In this document: in pieces, positions 56,290-64,000 of the stretch
How positions within the stretch are numbered: position 1 is the first letter of the stretch
Layout: every line of letters starts with the position of its first letter
From: Halichondria panicea
Lineage: Eukaryota > Porifera > Demospongiae > Suberitida > Halichondriidae
Direction: 5' to 3'
Assembly (NCBI RefSeq): GCF_963675165.1
Contig: NC_087377.1
Coordinates: 14,752,198 to 14,816,197, forward strand
DNA length: 64,000 bases
Translations under genes and position numbers: made by a program
The notes under the pieces: model-generated
Databases searched by the model: none
Seen by the model: the letters and a program-made list of their open reading frames with translations, nothing else
What the model was told of the DNA's origin: nothing

Positions 56290-59200
56290 AGACTGAGCCC
56301 AATAGATTACACTCGACAAAATCAAATTATTGGACAGTTTTTTTCTAGTGATCACAGCTCCGACTGGCCATGGAAGCGACTTAGCCCATCCAAATGTTCG
56401 CTGGTTAGTAGTCCCATAGCCACCTATTGGTGTTTGCAGTCAATCGTTTTGTTTGTACATTATACGCACTTTTAGCTGACAATTATTGACATCTGATGAA
56501 ATTCGGTAGTCTACTCTACACGCACCATAGATAGAGTAGAGATATGTACGTATGGACATATAAAACTCTCGTGAAATACAGACTATACCCCTCCCCTCTC
56601 TGAGTCTCTCTATACAGACCTACCTGTCCATGAGGTCCTGTTTAACGATGGTACTCCTACCTCACATCCAAATACTCTGGGATCAGTTTAACTGTGCTAT
56701 CAATAGTCGTATACACTCTCACCACTAAGTGCTGTTACTATACAATCTTAGCGAAATGCATGTATATAGCCGTGTATTGTGATTTAGTAACTATAACTGT
56801 ACTATAATTATACATCAATTCAATGTACACAAAAATCAAAAATTAATGAATACAAACAACCACCATGTTGGTACACTGACTTAATAACTATATGCTTATT
56901 ATTACTTTTTGTGGATGGAGTGCTGTAAAAAGTAATATCCTGTGAACTGCGAGTTGCTTATCGTTACTATTATCTCCATGCTGTAATACAATACACAGAT
57001 GATGCATATTGGCTATGGAATTGTGGGTTGACTGCATGTGCGATTGGTCTCGGGTCCAAGCTGCGCTTACGGCTTGGATCCGAAACTATGTGTGATAGTG
57101 GTTGCTTCTGCATGTAGGGAAGACATGTACACAGCTAAAAAACAAAACATTTTACACTTCTATAGTTGTTCGTGAGAACTAAATAACGATCTGTATCTAT
57201 TTGATTAGTAGTAACGGGCACTAATTTATTACATTAGACACAGTCATGCATGTGCTTTCAAGTATTTGGACAATAATAATTATGTGATGTTTATTGTACA
57301 ATAGACTTTACACTTACAATGCCTGCAAACACAAGCCATGGCAGTCCCTCCTAGGATGATCATCATGAGAGAGGTGCGGTTGAGCACCTCATATGCATGC
57401 ATATGCACACATCATCGTGGTAATCATGTAGACTGAGGAAAAAGTAGTCACTGGGCCCAGGGTCCACTGGCCACTGCAGCCTCAACCTGCACAGAGCGTG
57501 TTAATGTATATTTCATACATGCATCATTCAAGTCATGGCAGCTGCTGTATTAAAATGTCTATTTGGCTCATATGAATGTGCGTATCAGCTGCATTTACCT
57601 GTGTGTGTTATGGGATAGGGGAGGGAACTGGGAGGGGTATATTGAGGACACTGACTTTTCATAACACATGCATATAACAAATTTGTGCTTTTTGCTCTTT
57701 AAAGTTAGAGTAATACAATGTGTACATCCATGCAGAGCTTCTAAATTATAACATTGGGGCTCGTGAGTATAGTGATCCTAATTTCTATGGTTGGGTATAC
57801 ATTTCAGACGGGACACATGATATAGGCCTTGGCACATAATGTATTTGGGGGAGGGGGATAGGTAGCTATAGGCTTGTGAGCAATTAAAAAAATGTATAGG
57901 CAATTTTATCGGAGGTATTTACCTAATTACAATGTTGTTAGGCTTAAATTGTATAAGTTCATTAGCTGTCCACTGAATAGTAACATACCATATAATTATA
58001 TGAGTGATTGTGCTCAGATTTTGTCAAGCCATGCTATCTATGACAATGCATGCAACTAGAATATTGTTCATTGTCCAGCTTAGATCTACATACGGGTATA
58101 TAAAATATAAATGTGATACGAGTATATAAATGTGAGTCTTTTACAGTTAGTATAAATAATAAATATTATGAACAAACAACTATTATCCTCGATCAATAAA
58201 CAGCGGTAACCCAAACGCAAACTTGCCCTACAATGTATGTTACATATTCTCCGTCCCGTCTTGATGCTCAGCGTTGTCTAGTTTTGTGTGCCCATAATCA
58301 TGTTGAACAGTTTGAGAGAATGAATGAATAGAATTGCAGGCAGCTATAATGATGTGTAAATACTAAGAATTAACGGTATGTGGTCTCTTTAGGAAAGGAA
58401 TGTTATGAAACTGAGCCAAACAGTTATACACAAGAACGCAGACCGTAAGAGACAAACAACAATAAAAGAATGTGTGCACATTCCTTGCACAGCTTTGTTT
58501 GTATCAGAACAATTAAGCTTATATGAAAGAAAACAACTTGAACGAAGGACGTCATAATTCGATCGAGTGTTTTGTTTTTTCTCACCTATTAGCACTGAAA
58601 AAATGTTTTCAATTCCTGAATTATTCAAAGGTGTGTAAAATGTGACAATAGCCTGAGAGAAGAGTGCATGGTGGGCGTACATATACCACAGACAATGAGG
58701 AAAGTGCTGCATGGTCAAGTGCTACATGATATGTATGCCAACAGAAGCCATGCATGTATGCAGTTGAACATACAGCTGCAGGCTTAGGAATGTCTTTATA
58801 ATCAGACCATTCTCAGCACAATAGAACGTACCATATAGTAGTGCGAATTTTCGAGTGGCTTATTTTCGCAGATTTTGTGGGTTAGCAATCCTACACAAAA
58901 ATTAAGTCAACAAAAATTGTTAGAAATATCTTCTATAACGTGCAAAGATTAAAGGCGTGGCTTTCCGGTAAGCAGTCATTCCACGAACATTGTGCAACGA
59001 AATGCTTTTAGAGGCCATTCCATGAAATAATAAGTGCCTCAAAAATTTCGCACTATAATTATGGTAATTGCTCTAAATTGTAACATAGATAGAGAATCAA
59101 CATTATGGTCTGTAAAATAATTATTGCCTTCTATTATTATTATTCCCAATTTAGGGCAACTATGAGCAAGGGTATAATGTATAGGAAGTTTGCAGAGTCT

Positions 59201-61032
59201 CAGTCTAATCATTTATGCCTTTCCTGCCAAAACAGAGGCCTATTGGTTACGTATGACAAAACAACGAAAGCATTAAAGCCTTAGGCCATTGTTGTAGCCT
59301 GAGGATACACAGCATACCTTTGATCTACCCACTTGCAGGAAAGGGGTGCAAAGGAACAACAGTGAGTCAGAGGGCACCCAGATAACAATAATGCCCTATA
59401 ACATTTCCATATTTGGTACTACTAGTAACCTCTTGATAACAAGGGAAGTAAACAGTGGTTTGCACGAAAGTTGCCCCAGAGCCAAGGGCATCATGGCAAA
59501 ACCACAACTCTGTCATCCACCTATGAATATCATAGTTCCTTGGTAGAGGCTGACTGTTCGTTAATTTGAGTTTTATCAATCCTTGCTCTTGCTCTGTAAC
59601 TATATACAGTTGTCTTACACATGCAGTTGTTCTTGTCCATGCAGAACAATAATTATACTATACAGTTATTACTGATATATTCAAGTGTTATAAATAAGCC
59701 AACCTTATATTAAAGGCACTAAGGTTTGTTATGATATGCCCTTGCTCTGGACAACTCGTTGTCAAACCACTGCATGTATATACGTTTATAAGCTATATCC
59801 ATCCTCACACAATTCTTAGTGTTCTCTATATATACTTATCCGTATAGCGCAAAATTTTCGAGGCATTTATATTTCGTGGAATGGCCTCTAGCATTTCGTT
59901 GCACAATGTTCATGGAATGACTGCTTACCAGCCCTTAAGACACAATTGCAAGACTGTCTCGTTAATTGAATGCTCATGCATTTCAACAGCCAACTCGTGG
60001 TTATTACAATTCTATAGTTAAACAATTCAAGGAAGTGAACATTCCTTTCACTTAAAGTGACCTTTGAATATACTCGGAACTGCGGTGTTGTATGGCACCC
60101 TTAACTGCACCCTTAACTTTCATCCTTGCAAAAATATCCCGACACTGTGATCTATAATTAAGAATACCCATGCATGCACAGTGAGTAGGAACATGCATGC
60201 TTCCGTTGCCAGCTATTACAAGAATCTTCTACATTTCCTCTGCATGTTCGAATTCAACAGTATCAGTCTTTTTTTGGTAACTTTCAAAGAAAACCACACC
60301 TGAGAATAGTTTGTACGCCCTAGGGTGTATTATGCTAAAAATCATTTTAGAAGCCACGCAATGTTGTATATCATGGGATTCAGCGCTCTTGCAACTGAGT
60401 GGTTATTGTTACACAATGTCATTTTGTACTTCCTTTAATTAGAACACAGCGCTGCTGCCAATGTGTTGGCTGGTATTGTGACATCATATACGCCTAAGGG
60501 GATGCCTGGATAGAACACTCAGACGACACGACATTGCATTTCTGCCTATAAGAAAATTGTATCCTAATGATGGGAGAGTTTGTATAAGTCAGTGATTTCA
60601 ATAGCTGCAACAACCAGGTACCGTCTTGTATCTATGCAGTGTTCACAAACCACACATTTTTCAAGTACAAAATCCTAACGAGACAAGTTAGCTTTACTGA
60701 TTGGCAATTCATGCATGGGAAATAATAGCTATATTCTTTGTATCATTCATGTCACATTGGATGGTGTTTCTCTTTGAACCTTTCATACATCACTGTTACA
60801 TAGAAACTCACAATGTAAAAGTGTCTTCCAATTGTGAGGCATTCATTTCCTAGACAACAGGAAGTATACAGAACTTGTGGTTTGTTTAGCAAACAATGTT
60901 ACCACAGAGTCTGTCATAACTACCAAAAGAATGCAGGATGTACGTCTGCACAGATAACATTCCCAGGAAGGTACATGTAGTGTCACTAGCAGCCATTGCA
61001 CCGAAGTGGCTTCTTGGAGGTATACTGTGTGG
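56290..61032. other. Intergenic, no gene seen
   Basis: A long gene-free stretch. It contains a small palindrome near 57046-57087, a block at 58560-58830 related to 44880-45060 and 45550-45600, and an inverted pair at 58975-59052 and 59842-59935 (CATTCCA, GCAACGAAATGC, GAGGCCATTCCA; TTTCGAGGC). Open frames here have no domain content. Confidence 0.55.
58975..59935. repeat. Inverted pair of a dispersed repeat
   Basis: GTAAGCAGTCATTCCACGAA, TTGTGCAACGAAATGC and AGAGGCCATTCCA (58970-59030) are mirrored by TGGAATGGCCTCTAGCATTT, CGTTGCACAATGTTC and ATGACTGCTTACC (59877-59930). The pair could be the ends of one element of about 1 kb or two separate copies. Confidence 0.65.
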
Positions 61033-61039
61033 TATAAAA
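61033..61039 (+). promoter_or_regulatory. TATA box of the Calx-beta/EGF gene
   Basis: TATAAAA in GGTATAAAACAG lies about 265 nt upstream of the ATG. A GT donor at 61146 (GAGAAAG|GTAAC) and a CACAG acceptor at about 61289 suggest a 5' untranslated exon near 61065-61145, which would place transcription start about 30 nt after the box. Confidence 0.6.
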
Positions 61040-61302
61040 CAGAGGTAACCAGTTGCCATGCCTCATTCTCAAGCTGTTTACAAACATATTACACCAGTGA
61101 AAGAACTCAAGTGTTCAAGAATCTGCAACAACTGATTGGAGAAAGGTAACAACTTGATACTATAGCTATAGATGCATGCAGCTACAAACTTTCGACATGC
61201 CCTGTTTGATTGCATGCTACAAACAAACAAACACCATGCAAGCAGCAATAAAACTTATAATTATGTATTTCTGCGTGTATACCCACAGCTATTATAGAAG
61301 AG

Positions 61303-63915
61303 ATGATCCCTAAAGCAATTCTTTCTGCAACACTGTTGCTCTTCGTGATGTCACACCAAAGTCAAGGTGTGCATGCATGCTGTATACTATTTCTATAATT
61401 GTGATAGACTTAAAACACTCATTGATATTTAATCGACTGATATTCACATGCAGGTATCCAAGTGGGATTCGGTGAACTGGACTACAGTGAGGTGGAGGGA
61501 TCAGGAGGCGTGAATGTGGTCATTCAGAAGCAAAACGAAAATTTTGGCCCTCTGTCTTTCATTCTCAGAACTCTGCCATTCAGCAAAGTTACTCAACGAC
61601 CAGGAGATATTGTCCTACCCAATCCAGCAGAACGTACGTATAACCAAGGGCGTCGAATGTATTGGTATAATTTTTGAGTAAAATTATTGTATAGTTTGCA
61701 AATAATTATATACATTATTTTCAACTTGCAGAAGGAGAGAATGGTCGAAGGGATTTTGTTGAAACAGAAAAAACGATTATAATTCCACCATCAGCTGGAG
61801 CAATGGACCAAACCGTCTTCCTGGAGTTTATTAATGACGATATTAACGAAGCTCCTGAAGGATTCTTTGCCGTGCTTGAGTTTAACGTATCAGCGGAGCA
61901 TGATCAGAGAGACTTGGATGACGGTATCATCCTTATCAGACAGGGAGTGGCACTGATTGTCATACAAGATGATGATGGTGAGTGTTATACAGAATAAGAG
62001 ACCATGCAAATTTGACAGGCAAACGGCTTTCACACTATGTGTTTAGTCACCATGCACCTTTCCTTTATTGATCCCGATAATTTTATATACTATTATAATC
62101 TTGCCTCTCTTTAATTTACCGTGACAGATATCCAGCTGGCGTTTGAAAAGGCCAGCTTCACTGTCCCTGAGCAAGATAGTGATAAAAATGATCTTGTATC
62201 TATCGTGAAAGTAGATGGTCGAATTACTGAGCAAGAGTTGTCGGTCGTTGTACAGCTGACACCTGCATCGGGCGGAGATGGGTTGGCAGAAAATGGTAAG
62301 TGAGAACAATTCTCTTAGAGAGCTTTAAATTGGCCGTAAGTTATTCAGAAGTCAGTGAAAAAAGATCAGTAAAATAGCCAATTACTATAGAATTGTGTTG
62401 GGTTGCATGAGCTGAAGTACACTATACTATATAGTTATAATTATTATTACTGTTTGCACTGCAGGAAAGGACTTTCAAATAACTGAATTAAAGACTCTGA
62501 CCTTATCTCCTGAGCAGCAGAGTGTGCTTGTGCCATTCTCTGTCATCGATGACGGCATAGCTGAACTCGCAGAGACATTCAATATATTTCTTGCCGTACC
62601 AGAAGACACTACAGTTTACACGTTGAGTACGCCGGACAGTGCTACAATAACTATCAAAGATGATGAAGGTATATAATTCTCGTGATTTCATACAATTTTT
62701 GCGATTTTATTTTTGAACACTTATTATGTTCGCAAGAAATAATATTATAGTAATAATTATGCAGTACACCCTGTCCTAAATCTGAATGTCAACATAAATT
62801 CAAGGCAATCACGACATATACTTTTGTAGCTATTATATAGAACTAGAGCGGCTAATAATATTAGTATGATAATTATTACCAACAACTATTACAGATGTAC
62901 GGGTGGGCTTCGTGACCACAGTGGTAACCGGGTCAGAATCAGAGCCAGAGCTGGATGTTTGTTTGAGTATCAGCAATGCTTTTGAACTGTTTCTTGTCGG
63001 GAGGATCGTAGTGGAAGGAAACACTGCCACAGGTATAATTTATGGACTACTAATTCTCATTATACTTTCCTATAATCATTGGTAAAATTGAACATACATG
63101 ATCAATCTATTTTTTGGACACAGAGTTCGTGGATTTCAACGGACTATTTGGAAATTCTGAGGTTTTCCTAGACAATAATTCCCCGGAGCAGTGCTTTACC
63201 TTTAGCATTATTGATGACTCTGTGTTTGAGGGAAACGAGAGTTTCACCATCACAGTGGTATTTCCTCCGGAGGATAATGAAGGGCTCGACATTGATGTGG
63301 ATCCTTCTGTCATCACTGTGGTCATTATCGACGACGAAACACGTAAGAAGTCACGGTTTATATAATTATTGTTTGATCAGTCATTGAGAATAGTTGTTGA
63401 GGTAATGACTAAATTCATTATAGCATATATACAGTTTTCTATATATACTTATGTGAAGCTCACTTATAGAATACTGATTGATCTCTTTTTCATTACTTCA
63501 TTAATTTGCAGCACCCAGAGATCCGTGTGATGATTGCTCACCAAATGCTGACTGCATTGTCTCGGATAACGAAGGGTTGTCGCAATGCATTTGCAGGTCC
63601 GGATACAGGGGAGATGGAAAGGAGTGCGAGAGTAAGTCACATCACCTCTTATAGATAATCTATGTGACAGCAGTATACTGCATGTGAGTATTGCTTCGTT
63701 GCTTTTTTAGTATCAACAATTGTGCGTTAACTTAGACCTATACAACTGTCTGCAAACTTCTAGAGGTTTATGTTATCGTTTTACATGTGCAGACATTAAC
63801 GAGTGCCTGGAAGGGACTGACAACTGCGATATCAATGCTGATTGTACTGATACTGAAGGCAGCTACACATGTGCTTGCAAAGCAGGCTACGAGGGGAATG
63901 GATTCATATGTCGAG
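61303..63915 (+). CDS. Calx-beta / EGF-domain extracellular protein (3' end beyond window)
   Basis: Nine exons seen: 61303..61366, 61454..61633, 61732..61977, 62128..62295, 62465..62668, 62895..63032, 63124..63342, 63512..63631, 63793..63915. All introns are phase 1. The signal peptide is MIPKAILSATLLLFVMSHQS. Then come three Calx-beta domains, each built from two exons: 22-163 (VGFGELDYSEVEG, LEFINDDINEAPE, ALIVIQDDD), 164-287 (LAFEKASFTVPE, VPFSVIDDGIAELAE, ATITIKDDE) and 288-406 (VRVGFVTTVV, FSIIDDSVFEGNESF, VVIIDDET). An EGF-like domain follows (CSPNADC, CICRSGYRGDGKEC), then a calcium-binding-type EGF (INECLEGTDNCDINADC, CACKAGYEGNGFIC). In the latter, the residue before INEC is Asn rather than Asp. 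A GTGAG donor at 63916 shows the gene continues. Likely an adhesion or matrix protein binding calcium. No transmembrane part is visible here. Confidence 0.88.
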
Positions 63916-64000
63916 GTGAGTTGGCATGATACAGCCATGTAAATGCTGCCTTTACTTGCATTTGCATGTATACTGAGTCAGCGGTGTTGCTTACATATAC

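Noticed and set aside
58389-58718. 109-residue minus frame
   Set aside because: Partly inside a dispersed repeat shared with about 44.9 kb; no domain or exon features.

Overview
The window looks like genomic DNA of a marine sponge, most likely a demosponge. This rests on general character, not on a match. The DNA is AT-rich, with very many TGCATGCATG runs and TAATTATA tracts. Introns are short (many about 50-70 bp) with GT..AG ends, and nearly all are phase 1. The genes encode multi-domain extracellular proteins (Ig, FN3, sushi/CCP, TIL, VWC, Kunitz, Calx-beta, EGF). Short inverted-repeat elements and a TTAGGG array are also present. Exon boundaries below were built by hand from splice sites and checked by phase arithmetic; no transcript data were available.

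Layout. 2.2-4.8 kb (minus): a single-pass receptor-like protein with Ig, FN3 and three sushi domains. 7.2-11.1 kb (minus): a secreted Ig-like plus two-sushi protein with an unrecognised C-terminal region. 13.9-17.2 kb: a decayed reverse transcriptase, small transposons and dead sushi exons. 17.2-25.4 kb: two tandem copies (genes A and B) of a unit encoding a secreted cysteine-rich TIL/VWC protein, separated by an orphan promoter copy and a 248-bp (TG)n tract. 26.1-26.9 kb: a transposon with 32-bp terminal inverted repeats. 27.3-31.2 kb: paralogue D, the largest, with 13 VWC-like units, three TIL domains and one Kunitz domain. 31.9-33.9 kb: retroelement debris. 34.0-35.4 kb: copy E, an inverted and clearly dead duplicate of the middle of D. 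35.9-39.3 kb: a BEL/Pao-type retrotransposon remnant lacking its reverse-transcriptase core. 40.9-43.0 kb: paralogue C. 45.9-47.4 kb: an intronless, frameshifted TRIM-NHL pseudogene. 50.7-51.4 kb: a small secreted protein. 51.5-52.6 kb: a fragment of a paraplegin-like mitochondrial AAA protease gene with a frameshift in its P-loop. 53-60 kb: mostly repeats and foldback elements. 61.3 kb to the right edge (plus): a secreted or surface protein with three Calx-beta domains followed by EGF-like domains, continuing beyond the window.

The central story is the A/B/C/D/E family. Its members share one exon skeleton, a TATA box 44-61 bp upstream of the ATG, a conserved 5' flank and a conserved cysteine-rich C-terminal domain. 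They differ in the number of 33-residue VWC-like units (3, 5, 8 and 13). This is a young, actively rearranging family of probable secreted protease-inhibitor or matrix proteins. TIL and Kunitz folds suggest protease inhibition, but the targets cannot be told from sequence.
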